Assembly (NCBI GenBank): GCA_018266255.1
Contig: JAFEAT010000020.1
Coordinates: 186,001 to 250,000 of the forward strand
Source of the DNA: Cyanobacteria bacterium SZAS-4
GTDB lineage: Bacteria > Cyanobacteriota > Vampirovibrionia > Obscuribacterales > Obscuribacteraceae
Direction: 5' to 3'
DNA: 64,000 bases
In this document: piece after piece, positions 34,358 to 43,996 of the stretch
Layout: each line of letters starts with the position of its first letter
Numbering within the stretch: position 1 is the stretch's first letter
The notes under the pieces: model-generated
What the model was told of the DNA's origin: nothing
The model's database searches: none
Seen by the model: the letters and a program-made list of their open reading frames with translations, nothing else
Made by a program: the position numbers and the translations under genes

Positions 34358-36031
34358 ATGCACAGCGACACAATAAAAAAGGGAATCAGTCGGGCTCCAG
34401 CTCGTGCCATGTTGAAGGCGACTGGATTGACCGATGAAGATTTGAAGAAGCCGCTTGTGGCAATTGCTAACACCTGGACTGAAGCCGGTCCCTGTAACTA
34501 TGGATTGCGCGACCTGGCCGAAAAAGTGAAGGAAGGTGTGCGCAAAGCTGGTGGCACTCCCATCGAATTCAATACGATCGTCGTGTCTGATGGCATCTCC
34601 ATGGGCACTGAGGGCATGAAAGCATCGCTCGTCTCCCGTGAGGTGATCGCCGATTCGATCGAATTGGCTGTGCGCGGACACATGTTTGATGCCGTCGTTG
34701 CCTTGACTGGATGCGATAAAACCACGCCGGGTGCGGCAATGGCATTGGCTCGATTGGACTTGCCATCTCTCGTTTTGTATGGCGGTTCGATCATGCCTGG
34801 CCATTTCCAAGGTAAGGATGTGACAATCCAGGAGGTTTTTGAAGGTGTTGGATCGTGCGCTGCCGGTTTGATGACCGAAGCTGATTTGACCGAATTGGAG
34901 AATCAAGCCTGTCCCGGAGCTGGTTCGTGCGGTGGTCAATTTACTGCTAACACCATGTCGGCAGCGATGGCGTTTCTTGGCTTGTCTCCCATGGGCGCCA
35001 ACGATGTGCCTGCGCTCGATCCCCGTAAGCTTGATGAAGCGAAGCGCTGCGGCGAGCTCGTTATGAAGATCTATAACGAAGGTTTGAAACCAAGCCAGAT
35101 CATTACTAGAAAATCTCTCGAAAATGCCATCACTTCAGTTATGGCCACAGGTGGATCAACGAACGCTGTGCTCCACCTTTTGGCGATTGCGCGTGAAGCA
35201 AACGTTCCTTTGACTCTCGATGAATTCGATGTCGTATCGCGCAAAACTCCCACTGTCGTTGACTTGAAGCCAGGTGGACGATTCGTTGCGCCCGATATGG
35301 AGCAGGCTGGTGGCATGAGACTGTTGGCCAAGCGCCTCATGGATGCCGGACTTTTGCGTGATGCACCAACCGTGACTGGTAGAAATCTTTTCGTTGAAGC
35401 TGCCGAGGCAGTGGAGACGCCGGGTCAGCAAGTAATCAGACCGATGGACAATCCGGTCAAACCATTTGGCGGAATTGTTATCTTGCGCGGATCGCTTTCA
35501 CCGGAAGGCTGTGTGATGAAGATCTCCGGTCATGAAACGAAATATTTCCAAGGTCCAGCAAAAGTTTTCGATTCTGAAGAAGAAACTTTCGAGGGCTTGA
35601 TGAAAGGCGACATCAAGGCTGGAGACGTCGTCGTAATCCGCTATGTAGGACCTAAGGGTGCTCCAGGCATGCCCGAGATGCTCCAGGTGACCGGCGCAAT
35701 CGTCGGTGCTGGTTTGGGAGACAAAGTAGCTCTTATCACTGACGGGCGCTTCAGCGGCGCCTCTCATGGACTCGTCGTCGGACACATCGCTCCGGAAGCG
35801 GCAATTGGCGGACCAATCGCCATGATCGCAAACGGTGATGTTATTACGATTGACGTTGTCAATAGAACCCTTAATGTAGAAGGCAACATGCAGTCGCGTG
35901 CCACCGACTGGAAGGCTCCGGAGCCTCGATACAAAAGTGGTGTGTTTGCAAAGTATTGGCAAACAGTTTCATCTGCGGCACACGGGGCCGTCACTGGCAG
36001 CTTTCCCGACGAGCTCGCTGTAAAAGTCTGA
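34358..36031 (+). CDS. ilvD: Dihydroxy-acid dehydratase
   Basis: About 557 residues; makes the 2-oxo acids of valine and isoleucine from the dihydroxy acids. Three iron-sulphur Cys are visible: Cys46 in EAGPCNYG, Cys119 in LTGCDKTTPGA and Cys191 in CPGAGSCGGQFTANTM. The C-terminal substrate region has ITDGRFSGASHGLVVGHIAP. I set the start at the ATG at 34358, preceded by GGAG, because the upstream extension of the frame runs through the attenuator. It opens the distal part of the cluster and is controlled by the Ile/Val/Leu attenuator. Confidence 0.95.
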   Translation: MHSDTIKKGISRAPARAMLKATGLTDEDLKKPLVAIANTWTEAGPCNYGLRDLAEKVKEGVRKAGGTPIEFNTIVVSDGISMGTEGMKASLVSREVIADSIELAVRGHMFDAVVALTGCDKTTPGAAMALARLDLPSLVLYGGSIMPGHFQGKDVTIQEVFEGVGSCAAGLMTEADLTELENQACPGAGSCGGQFTANTMSAAMAFLGLSPMGANDVPALDPRKLDEAKRCGELVMKIYNEGLKPSQIITRKSLENAITSVMATGGSTNAVLHLLAIAREANVPLTLDEFDVVSRKTPTVVDLKPGGRFVAPDMEQAGGMRLLAKRLMDAGLLRDAPTVTGRNLFVEAAEAVETPGQQVIRPMDNPVKPFGGIVILRGSLSPEGCVMKISGHETKYFQGPAKVFDSEEETFEGLMKGDIKAGDVVVIRYVGPKGAPGMPEMLQVTGAIVGAGLGDKVALITDGRFSGASHGLVVGHIAPEAAIGGPIAMIANGDVITIDVVNRTLNVEGNMQSRATDWKAPEPRYKSGVFAKYWQTVSSAAHGAVTGSFPDELAVKV

Positions 36032-36097
36032 GTCCACCGAGTAGTAAAAGTCCACAAAGTCGTAACCGAGCTGAACCGTTCACTAGAAGAGGAGAAA

Positions 36098-37150
36098 ATG
36101 ATGACGAAGATGTATTGGGAAGCCGATGCCAACGCAGACGCACTGAAGGGAAAGACCATCGCCGTGCTCGGCTATGGCAGTCAGGGTCGTGCTCATGCGA
36201 TGAATCTGCGTGACAGCGGATGCGATGTTGTGCTTGGTCTTCGCAAAGACGGCAAGACCTGGAAGCAGGCACAAGAAGAAGACGGCTGGACTCCTAAGGA
36301 GCCGAAAGATGCTGTTGCTTCAGCCGACGTAGTCGTCATCCTGACACCCGATATGGCTCAGCCCGATCTGTACAACGAATTCGTTGCGCCGAATTTGAAA
36401 GATGGTGGCACGGTTTTGTTTGCACACGGATTCAACGTTCACTACAAACAAATCCAAGCCAAAGACACTGTCGACGTCGTCATGATTGCGCCAAAGGGTC
36501 CAGGCGGATTGGTGCGCAGAACTTATGAAGAAGGCTTCGGCGTTCCATGTTTGCTCGCCGTTCATCAAAATGCTAGCGGCAAAGCATTCGACACAGCACT
36601 TGCTTACGCCCACGCCTTAGGCGGCACCAAAGCTGGTGTCTTGGAAACAACCTTTGCTGAAGAGACCGAAACTGATTTGTTCGGTGAACAAGCAGTTCTC
36701 TGCGGCGGTGTGACTGAGTTGATCGCGGCTGGTTTCGACACTCTTGTCAAAGCTGGTTACAAGCCAGAAGTTGCCTACTTCGAGTGCTTGCATGAAGTGA
36801 AGCTGATTGTGGATCTGATCTACGAAGGTGGTTTCGCTCGCATGCATGAATTCGTCAGCGACACCGCTAAATACGGCGACCTGACCCGCGGTCCACGCGT
36901 TGTTAACGACGCCACTCGCAAGACTATGCAAACGATTCTGACTGAAATTCAAGACGGCACTTTCGCCAAAGAGTGGATCGCTGAAACGAAAGCAGGACAG
37001 AAGAACTACAAGCGCCTGCTGGAAGAAGACCTGAAACATCCGGTCGAAGAAGTCGGTAAGAAGCTGAGAGCCAATATGTCATGGCTGAACAAAGCGACTC
37101 CGAAGAAAGAATACAAACAGCTCGCAACTAGCGGAAAGGCAAAACAGTAA
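36098..37150 (+). CDS. ilvC: Ketol-acid reductoisomerase, class I
   Basis: A 350-residue NAD(P)H- and Mg-dependent enzyme that isomerises and reduces acetolactate or acetohydroxybutyrate. The dinucleotide motif is VLGYGSQGRAHAMNLRDSG around residues 24-42, the metal-binding region is FAEETETDLFGEQAVLCGG and the second metal/substrate region KLIVDLIYEGGFARM. Its length fits the short class I type. An AGAGGAGAAA site precedes tandem ATG codons at 36098 and 36101; either could be used. Sixty-six bases separate it from ilvD, with no terminator in between. Confidence 0.95.
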   Translation: MMTKMYWEADANADALKGKTIAVLGYGSQGRAHAMNLRDSGCDVVLGLRKDGKTWKQAQEEDGWTPKEPKDAVASADVVVILTPDMAQPDLYNEFVAPNLKDGGTVLFAHGFNVHYKQIQAKDTVDVVMIAPKGPGGLVRRTYEEGFGVPCLLAVHQNASGKAFDTALAYAHALGGTKAGVLETTFAEETETDLFGEQAVLCGGVTELIAAGFDTLVKAGYKPEVAYFECLHEVKLIVDLIYEGGFARMHEFVSDTAKYGDLTRGPRVVNDATRKTMQTILTEIQDGTFAKEWIAETKAGQKNYKRLLEEDLKHPVEEVGKKLRANMSWLNKATPKKEYKQLATSGKAKQ

Positions 37151-37153
37151 AAG

Positions 37154-38806
37154 ATGAAAGGCGCCGATATCCTGATAAAAGCATTGGAAAGCGAAGGTGT
37201 TGATGTCATCTTCGGATACCCAGGCGGAGCAATCATGCCTGTCTACGATGCTCTTGTCGGCAGCAAACTGAAACATATCCTCGTTCGTCACGAGCAAGCT
37301 GCAGCACTGGCTGCGGATGGTTACGCGCGCGCGAGTGGTAACGTCGGTGTTTGCATGGCGACATCTGGTCCCGGCGCCACCAATCTTCTTACTGGTATCG
37401 CGAACGCACAGTTGGACTCTGTGCCCATGGTGGCAATCACTGGACAGGTGAGCACCACACTCATGGGCACGGATGCCTTCCAGGAAGTCGATATCTTCGG
37501 CATGTCGATGTCGGTCGTGAAGCACAACTTCATTGTGCGCAAGACTTCTGATATTGCAAAAACCATCCACGACGCTTTTGAATTAGCCCGTTCCGGCCGC
37601 CCAGGTCCAGTCCTTGTCGATTTACCCAAGGATGTCGTCTCGGCCGACCTGGAAGATGTGCAGTTCAAAACTAGCTCGAGCAAACCGATGCCGCGTCCTG
37701 AAGCAAAAGACTTGCACGTTGCCCACGATTTGATCTTGAACAGCGCCCAGCCGCTTATTTACGCAGGTGGTGGCATCCGTATCGCAGGTGCTTCCAAAGA
37801 GCTTACTGCTTTCGTCGACGCCACTGGCATTCCAGTTGTAACTACATTGCAGGGTCTCGGTGCAATCCCTGCCGATCATCCATTGAATTTGGGGATGCTT
37901 GGAATGCACGGAACGAAAGCAGCAAACTTCGCCGTTCAATCGTGTGACTTGCTTATCTGCATCGGCGCAAGATTCGATGACCGCGTCACAGGCAAGTTGG
38001 CTGAATTTGCACCGGGCGCCAAAGTTATCCACATGGACGCGGATCCAGCTGAAATCGGCAAGTTGCGCATGGTTCAGTGCGCCATCATGGGCGACATCAA
38101 AGTTGCGCTCAACTTCTTGCACGTTCGCCCAGAGATAGATTTCTGGGTGAAGCGCTGTATGTCGAATAAAGAAAAATACGCTTGGGACTACGACGCTCCA
38201 ATGGAATCCGTTTATGCGCCCAAGTTTATAAAGGAGATGAGCGATCGCTCTCCTGAAAATACAATTGTCAGTTGTGATGTTGGTCAGCACCAGATGTGGG
38301 TTGCCCAACATTACGGCTTTAAGTCGCCGAATAACCACCTCACTAGTGGTGGACTTGGCACTATGGGCTTCGGTTTGCCAGCTGCCATCGGCGCTCAATA
38401 CGCCAGTCCCGAATCATGCGTGGTGACAGTGTCTGGCGATGGCTCGATCATGATGAACATCCAGGAGTTGGCCACGCTCAAGCGTTACAACATTCCAGTC
38501 AAGATTGTTCTCTTTGACAACAAGGCACTGGGGATGGTGCGTCAATGGCAAGAGCTATTTTTCAATGAGAATTACAGCGAAGTCGACCTATCTGACAATC
38601 CAGATTTCGTCAAAGTCGCTGAAGCATTCGGTATTCCCTCATTCAGAGTGGAGCGAGCCGACGAAGTAAACGATGCGATCGACCGCATGTTCAACCACAA
38701 AGGACCAGTTCTGTTACACGTGCTAATCGATCCAAAAGAAAATGTATGGCCGCTAGTGCCACCCGGAAAGTCTAACGAGCAGATGATGGAGGCTAAAACC
38801 GTATGA
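37154..38806 (+). CDS. ilvB: Acetolactate synthase large (catalytic) subunit
   Basis: A 550-residue thiamine-diphosphate enzyme that makes acetolactate and acetohydroxybutyrate. Glu47 in RHEQAAALAADGYARA is the TPP-activating residue. The TPP/Mg motif is SGDGSIMMNIQELATLKRYN ending in the Asn of FDNKALGMV. The middle FAD-binding domain has GARFDDRVTGKL. The start follows the ilvC stop by three bases. Its TGA stop overlaps the ATG of the small subunit (ATGA), a common device to match subunit amounts. Confidence 0.95.
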   Translation: MKGADILIKALESEGVDVIFGYPGGAIMPVYDALVGSKLKHILVRHEQAAALAADGYARASGNVGVCMATSGPGATNLLTGIANAQLDSVPMVAITGQVSTTLMGTDAFQEVDIFGMSMSVVKHNFIVRKTSDIAKTIHDAFELARSGRPGPVLVDLPKDVVSADLEDVQFKTSSSKPMPRPEAKDLHVAHDLILNSAQPLIYAGGGIRIAGASKELTAFVDATGIPVVTTLQGLGAIPADHPLNLGMLGMHGTKAANFAVQSCDLLICIGARFDDRVTGKLAEFAPGAKVIHMDADPAEIGKLRMVQCAIMGDIKVALNFLHVRPEIDFWVKRCMSNKEKYAWDYDAPMESVYAPKFIKEMSDRSPENTIVSCDVGQHQMWVAQHYGFKSPNNHLTSGGLGTMGFGLPAAIGAQYASPESCVVTVSGDGSIMMNIQELATLKRYNIPVKIVLFDNKALGMVRQWQELFFNENYSEVDLSDNPDFVKVAEAFGIPSFRVERADEVNDAIDRMFNHKGPVLLHVLIDPKENVWPLVPPGKSNEQMMEAKTV

Positions 38807-39099
38807 AATTCACAGTAAGCATTCGCTTGACCAATACCGAGGGAGCACTTGAAAGATTGCTCGGGCGGCTAAGGCAGCGCGCTTTTGAAATTTCAAGCAT
38901 GTCAGCGGAACGCACCGCCGATCGTGCTTACCTCGATGCTCGATTCACTATTGAAGGCACACGCGATGTCGAGCCAGTGATTAAGCAGTTGGCAAAATGC
39001 TATGAAGTTTTAAATCTCAAATTCCAGTACACCGAAGGGGGAGCGCAAAATGGTCAGTGGCAACACCACACAGAAAGAGAAGTTTGTCTTCCTGTATGA
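38803..39099 (+). CDS. Acetolactate synthase small subunit, short ACT-only form
   Basis: A 98-residue protein. Residues 1-77 form an ACT domain (VSIRLTNTEGALERLLGRLR, then RAFEISSMSAERT and the closing KFQYTE). The last ~20 residues are Gln/His-rich and lack the second ACT-like C-terminal domain of a full IlvN (~160 residues). In length it resembles the short IlvM of E. coli AHAS II. It overlaps the catalytic subunit by four bases and the cimA gene by 50 bases. Whether it still confers valine sensitivity is unknown. Confidence 0.85.
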   Translation: MKFTVSIRLTNTEGALERLLGRLRQRAFEISSMSAERTADRAYLDARFTIEGTRDVEPVIKQLAKCYEVLNLKFQYTEGGAQNGQWQHHTEREVCLPV

Positions 39100-40684
39100 C
39101 ACGACCCTTCGTGACGGAATGCAGCGGAAAGGTTTGAGCCTTTCACTCGAAGACAAATTGAAGATCGCTTATTTGTTGGATAAGTTCGGCGTCTCCTACA
39201 TTGAAGGTGGCTGGCCGGGCTCGAATCCAAAAGACATGGAGTTTTTCAAGCGACTTGGAAAGAATCCACCGAAGAACGCTACCGTAGTAGCCTTTGGCAG
39301 CACACGTCGAGTCGGCATCAAAGCAGAAGATGATTTCAATCTTCGCGCTTTGCTTGAAGCTGACACCAAAGCCGTGGCACTGGTCGGCAAGTCGTCCACA
39401 CTGCACGTCACTGAAGTCCTGGGCACAAGTCTTGATGAAAACTTGAAGATGATCGCAGAGAGCATTGCCTTCATGAAGAAGCACGGCAAGGAAGTAATTT
39501 TCGATGCCGAGCATTTTTTCGATGGTTTCAAAGCCAATCCAGAGTACGCACTGAAGACTGTCGAAACTGCCTCTAAGGCGGGAGCTGATTGGGTAGTTTT
39601 GTGCGACACCAACGGCGGTTCGCTACCAGGTTGGGTGGCTGAAGTTGTCGGTCGAGTCTGTTCCGAAGTAACCGATCGGGTCGGAGTTCACGTTCATAAC
39701 GACGGTGAACTGGCTGTTGCTAATTCGCTTGCAGCAGTCCAAGCTGGCGCTCGACATGTTCAGGGCACTGTTAACGGATACGGTGAGCGTTGCGGCAATG
39801 CGAATTTGGTTTCGATCGTGCCCAACTTGCAGTTGAAGATGGGCTTCGATTGTGTGCCATCAGGCAGCATCAAACTTTTGACAGAATTGTCGCGAACGAT
39901 TAGTGAAATCGCGAATTTGAACCCAGACACGCATGCACCATATGTGGGGGCGTCAGCTTTTGCGCACAAGGGTGGATTGCATGTGGCCGCTGTCGAGAAA
40001 TTGACGTCTTCCTACGAACACATTGATCCATCAGCTGTCGGAAATACCCGCCAGATCGTTGTTTCAGAGCTTTCTGGACGAGGCAATATCCGCATGCTGG
40101 CGACGGATCTTGGCGTTCGCATCAGTGGAAGTGAAGCGAATGTACTCGAGCAAGTCAAAGATATGGAAGGTAAAGGTTATCAATTCGAAGATGCTGAAGG
40201 CACAGTCGAGCTGATGATGCGTCGTTGCGCACCCGGCTACAAAGCACCTTTCGAGAAAATCGACATGATGGTTGTTGTATCCGACCGTGTGCACACTGGC
40301 ATGACCGCCGAAGCTGTCGTCAAGCTGCGCATGAACGGAGAAGTCGTGCACACCGCTGCCGAAGGCGGTGGACCGGTGCATGCGCTGGACCAGGCACTGC
40401 GTAAAGCACTGTTGCCATCCTATCCACAGCTCAAAGAAGTGCGATTGGCTGACTATAAGGTAAGAATTCTCGATCCCGATCAGGCGACAGATGCCACCAC
40501 TCGTGTGGTCATCGAAGCGGCGTGCGGAGAAGAGCGTTGGTCAACAGTTGGATGTTCGCAAAACATCATCGAAGCTAGTTGCCAGGCTCTAATGGACACC
40601 CTCGAGCTATTCCTTCTTCGTCAAGAAGAGCGTGATGGTGCTGCGAGTGCAAACGATAAAGAATGGCAGGAGGTTGTAGCGTAA
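39050..40684 (+). CDS. cimA: (R)-citramalate synthase
   Basis: The protein has 544 residues. The barrel begins YDTTLRDGMQRKGLSLSLED and contains YIEGGWPGSNPKDMEFF, VHVHNDGELAVANSLAA with metal-binding His, and NGYGERCGNANL. This is the pattern of the long citramalate-synthase clade and differs from LeuA (DTTLRDGQQ). It joins acetyl-CoA and pyruvate to citramalate, giving a threonine-independent route to 2-oxobutyrate and isoleucine through the LeuC/D/B enzymes encoded next. The C-terminal regulatory domain suggests isoleucine feedback. GGGGGAG six bases before the ATG supports the start inside the ACT-subunit gene. Confidence 0.93.
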   Translation: MVSGNTTQKEKFVFLYDTTLRDGMQRKGLSLSLEDKLKIAYLLDKFGVSYIEGGWPGSNPKDMEFFKRLGKNPPKNATVVAFGSTRRVGIKAEDDFNLRALLEADTKAVALVGKSSTLHVTEVLGTSLDENLKMIAESIAFMKKHGKEVIFDAEHFFDGFKANPEYALKTVETASKAGADWVVLCDTNGGSLPGWVAEVVGRVCSEVTDRVGVHVHNDGELAVANSLAAVQAGARHVQGTVNGYGERCGNANLVSIVPNLQLKMGFDCVPSGSIKLLTELSRTISEIANLNPDTHAPYVGASAFAHKGGLHVAAVEKLTSSYEHIDPSAVGNTRQIVVSELSGRGNIRMLATDLGVRISGSEANVLEQVKDMEGKGYQFEDAEGTVELMMRRCAPGYKAPFEKIDMMVVVSDRVHTGMTAEAVVKLRMNGEVVHTAAEGGGPVHALDQALRKALLPSYPQLKEVRLADYKVRILDPDQATDATTRVVIEAACGEERWSTVGCSQNIIEASCQALMDTLELFLLRQEERDGAASANDKEWQEVVA

Positions 40685-42142
40685 ATGGCTGGACAAGCAC
40701 AAGGTGGATCACAAATCAAGGCGGACTCTAAGAAGTCCTCTGTCAAAGAAGCTCGCAGTATCGTTGAGAAAATCTGGGATTCGCATGTCGTCACTCAGTT
40801 GGATGGGCATCCGGCAATTTTTGCAATCGACTTGATGCTGATTCATGAAGTGACTTCGGCGCAAGCGTTTCAGACTTTAGATGCTAAGGGACTGAAAGTA
40901 TTCGACCCAAAGCGCTTGCTTGGCACTATCGATCACAGCATTCCGACTAGAAAAAATCGTTGGGAAATCTATGACGAATCCGCAAAGGCTCAAGTCGAGG
41001 CGTTGAGAAAAAATTGTAAAAATCACGGCATTCCTTTTTTGGATTTCGATAAGGGACAGGGGATTGTTCACGTTGTCGGCCCAGAGCTTGGTATCACACA
41101 GCCTGGAATGACGATTGTCTGCGGCGATTCGCATACGTCTACTCATGGTGCATTTGGAGCACTGGCGTTTGGAATAGGCACGTCAGAAGTCGGACACGTG
41201 CTTGCCACTGGTTGTCTTTTGCAGCAAAAGCCCAAATCGATGCGAGTCGAGTTCAAGGGCAAAGCTGGCAAAGGTGTTTACGCGAAAGATATCATCTTGC
41301 GCCTGATCGCCGAGATCGGTGTGGGTGGAGCGACCGGTCATGTGATCGAGTATGTCGGGGATGCTATCCGCGCCATGACGATGGAAGAGCGCATGACTGT
41401 TTGCAACATGAGCATCGAATGTGGTGCCCGGGCAGGATTGATTGCACCTGACCAGGTGACCTTCGATTATCTCAACGGCAAACAACATGCTCCAAAGGGC
41501 AAAGCTTGGGATGAGGCAGTAGCTCACTGGAAGACTTTTGTTAGTGATGAGGGAGCGCATTTCGATCGCCAAATTGAAATCGATCTTTCTGCTTTGAAGC
41601 CTATGGTCACCTGGGGGACAAATCCGGGACAGGGCGTGCAAATCAATCAGCCAATTCCGGCAGTCAAATCTTTGCCTGACCAAGAGCAAGGTGTGGCGAT
41701 TCGTGCTCTCGAGTACACGGGACTTTCGGAAGGTTCAACCATGGAAGGAACGCCGATCGATTGGGCTTTTGTCGGCTCATGTACAAACGGACGAATTGAA
41801 GATCTTCGAGTTGCGGCTTCAATCTTGAAAGGCAAGAAAGTCAAAGACACCGTCACATTCTATGTGGTGCCTGGCTCTGAAGCGGTAATGGAACAAGCCC
41901 AGAAAGAGGGATTGCCAGAGATTTTCGAGGCAGCAGGTGCGCAGTTCAGAATGCCAGGATGTTCGATGTGCCTGGCTATGAATGACGACAAAGTTCCGGA
42001 AGGAAAACGTTGCATCAGTTCGTCGAATCGAAATTTCGTCGGACGTCAGGGACCCGGAAGCATCACCCATCTGGCTTCACCGGCAACGGTTGCGGCCAGC
42101 GCGATTGAGGGACGGATTGCTTCTGCAGAGAGTTACCTGTAG
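40685..42142 (+). CDS. leuC: Isopropylmalate/citramalate isomerase large subunit
   Basis: This 485-residue aconitase-family protein carries the 4Fe-4S cluster. Cluster Cys are in GSCTNGRIEDL and the CSMCLAMN segment. Other signatures are CGDSHTSTHGAFGALAFGIG and EYTGLSEGSTMEGTPIDWAF. With LeuD it isomerises 2-isopropylmalate and, given the neighbouring cimA, citramalate. The ATG follows the cimA stop with no gap. The usual N-terminus is preceded by about 20 extra residues rich in Lys, Gln and Ser. Confidence 0.94.
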   Translation: MAGQAQGGSQIKADSKKSSVKEARSIVEKIWDSHVVTQLDGHPAIFAIDLMLIHEVTSAQAFQTLDAKGLKVFDPKRLLGTIDHSIPTRKNRWEIYDESAKAQVEALRKNCKNHGIPFLDFDKGQGIVHVVGPELGITQPGMTIVCGDSHTSTHGAFGALAFGIGTSEVGHVLATGCLLQQKPKSMRVEFKGKAGKGVYAKDIILRLIAEIGVGGATGHVIEYVGDAIRAMTMEERMTVCNMSIECGARAGLIAPDQVTFDYLNGKQHAPKGKAWDEAVAHWKTFVSDEGAHFDRQIEIDLSALKPMVTWGTNPGQGVQINQPIPAVKSLPDQEQGVAIRALEYTGLSEGSTMEGTPIDWAFVGSCTNGRIEDLRVAASILKGKKVKDTVTFYVVPGSEAVMEQAQKEGLPEIFEAAGAQFRMPGCSMCLAMNDDKVPEGKRCISSSNRNFVGRQGPGSITHLASPATVAASAIEGRIASAESYL

Positions 42143-42268
42143 TTGATCGGATCTGTATACGATTGTCAGGCGACTGACGACCAAAGTTAGATCTGATAGA
42201 CGACCGAAGTGTCAGATGACCTGAACAATTTTGACTAACACGTATTGCAAGAAGGGTTGGAGAACAAG

Positions 42269-42868
42269 ATGGAAAAGTTTGAAAAACTGAAATCAAAAGT
42301 GATACCGCTTCCAATGACGGATGTGGACACCGATTTGATTATTCCTGCTCAATTTCTTACGAGCATAAGCCGGGAAGGATACGGTCAAAATTTGTTTCGC
42401 AGATTGCGTGACAATGATCCGAATTTTCCATTCAACTTGGAACGATTTAAAAATGCGGCGATATTAGTTGCCGGCGAAAATTTTGGTTGCGGATCCTCAC
42501 GCGAACATGCTGTTTGGGCTCTGGCTGGCGCCGGCATTAAGGTTGTAATCGCTCCTTCTTTTGCTGATATTTTCTTCAGCAATAGCGCTAAAAACGGACT
42601 TGTGCTGGTCACTCTTCCGGCTGCGCAAGTCGAGAGGATGTTGGTGGAGGCGCAAGCTGGAGAGTTCGAAGTGACAGTCGATCTGGAGTCTCAAAGCGTG
42701 ACACTGCCAAGCGGAGAGACGTTTAAGTTCGAATTCGATCAGTTCCGCAAACATTGCATTTTGAACGGGCTTGACGATATTGATTACATCCTTTCGTTTA
42801 AGGAAAAAGTTGCCGAATTTCGGGCTGGTCAACCGACCGCGGTCAATTGTGTGCAGGGAGAGAAATAG
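42269..42868 (+). CDS. leuD: Isopropylmalate/citramalate isomerase small subunit
   Basis: This 199-residue swivelling domain partners LeuC. Typical segments are PMTDVDTDLIIPAQFL, NFGCGSSREHAVWALAGAGI with the substrate-binding SSREHA loop, and FADIFFSNSAKNGL. The start is the ATG at 42269 with GGAG seven bases upstream; the frame extends to a TTG at 42245 without support. The 126 bp between leuC and leuD hold a repeated GACGACC(A/G)AAGT element but no terminator, so the cluster probably continues through. Confidence 0.93.
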   Translation: MEKFEKLKSKVIPLPMTDVDTDLIIPAQFLTSISREGYGQNLFRRLRDNDPNFPFNLERFKNAAILVAGENFGCGSSREHAVWALAGAGIKVVIAPSFADIFFSNSAKNGLVLVTLPAAQVERMLVEAQAGEFEVTVDLESQSVTLPSGETFKFEFDQFRKHCILNGLDDIDYILSFKEKVAEFRAGQPTAVNCVQGEK

Positions 42869-42870
42869 TG

Positions 42871-43983
42871 ATGAAAAAACGGATCGCAGTTTTGCCCGGC
42901 GATGGCATTGGCGAAGAAGTAATGGCACAAGCCTTGCGTGTTTTGGAAGCTGTGGAGGGTCGCTTCGAACATGAGTTCGAAAAAGTTCATGGCTTGGTTG
43001 GTGGTGCCGCGTTCGATAAATATGGCAGCCATATGCCAAATGAAACTTTGGACCAGGCGTACAACTGCGATGCCATCTTGTTTGGCTCTGTGGGGGGTCC
43101 GGTGGCAGACATGAATCTGCCCAAGTGGAAAAATTGCGAAGCGAATTCTATTTTGAATCTGCGCAAAACTTTTAAGTTTAATGCGAACTTTCGACCCGTC
43201 AAGATCTTTCCTGAGCTGAAAGATATCTCTCCGTTGCGCGCCGAAGTGATTCAGAAAGGCGTGGACATGGTGTTTGTGAGAGAGCTGCTTGGTGACTGTT
43301 ATTTCGGTGAGCACAAGCAATATACCGAAAACGGAAAGCGTTATGGCACAGACCAAATAATCTACGACGAAGAACAAGTCGCTTCGATTGCGCACGTTGC
43401 ATTCAAAGCTGCGAGAATTCGTCGTCACAAAGTCACTTCTGTTGATAAGGCTAACGTCTTAGATTCATCGAAACTGTGGCGTGCAGTCGTTACTGAAGTC
43501 TCCAAAGAATACAGCGATGTTCAACTCGAGCACATGTTGGTTGATAACTGCGCAATGCAGATCATTCGTGATCCATCACAATTCGATGTGGTGGTGACAA
43601 CGAATATGTTCGGTGACATTCTGTCAGATGCCGCGGCCGTTTTGCCTGGCTCCTTGGGGTTGTTAGCGTCAGCCAGTTTAAACAAAGATGGGTTCGGGTT
43701 GTATGAACCACCAGGTGGATCCGCTCAAGATATCGCCGGCACCGGAGTTGCCAATCCTGTCGCTCAAATTCTTTCTGTGGCGATGATGTTGCGCTATTCA
43801 TTCGCGCTCGAGAGCGAAGCGACTGCGATAGAAAATGCAGTATCTGGTGCGTTAAGCGCTGGCTGCAGAACGAGAGACATATTCTCAAAATCGAATTCGT
43901 CTGAAAATCCAACCAAGCTAGTCAATTGCGAAGAGATGACAGATGAGGTTTTGTCCTACTTAAAGCGTCCAGCACTTGTATGA
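42871..43983 (+). CDS. leuB: 3-isopropylmalate dehydrogenase
   Basis: A 370-residue NAD- and Mg-dependent decarboxylating dehydrogenase. It begins MKKRIAVLPGDGIGEEVMAQ and has RELLGDCYFGEH, the catalytic VDKANVLDSSKLWR, and the metal/NAD region TTNMFGDILSDAAAVLPGSL then EPPGGSAQDIAGTG. The start is the ATG two bases after the leuD stop; an upstream in-frame ATG (42847) lies inside leuD. With CimA and LeuC/D it also converts methylmalate to 2-oxobutyrate. Confidence 0.94.
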   Translation: MKKRIAVLPGDGIGEEVMAQALRVLEAVEGRFEHEFEKVHGLVGGAAFDKYGSHMPNETLDQAYNCDAILFGSVGGPVADMNLPKWKNCEANSILNLRKTFKFNANFRPVKIFPELKDISPLRAEVIQKGVDMVFVRELLGDCYFGEHKQYTENGKRYGTDQIIYDEEQVASIAHVAFKAARIRRHKVTSVDKANVLDSSKLWRAVVTEVSKEYSDVQLEHMLVDNCAMQIIRDPSQFDVVVTTNMFGDILSDAAAVLPGSLGLLASASLNKDGFGLYEPPGGSAQDIAGTGVANPVAQILSVAMMLRYSFALESEATAIENAVSGALSAGCRTRDIFSKSNSSENPTKLVNCEEMTDEVLSYLKRPALV

Positions 43984-43996
43984 GCGGAGAGAAGAA

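Noticed and set aside
36032..36097. Further attenuator between ilvD and ilvC
   Set aside because: The 66-bp gap has no hairpin with a T run and no codon-biased short ORF.
38239..38246. HIP1-like GCGATCGC palindrome of cyanobacteria
   Set aside because: I noticed only this one copy, inside ilvB. There is no sign of the strong enrichment seen in many cyanobacteria, so it is probably chance.
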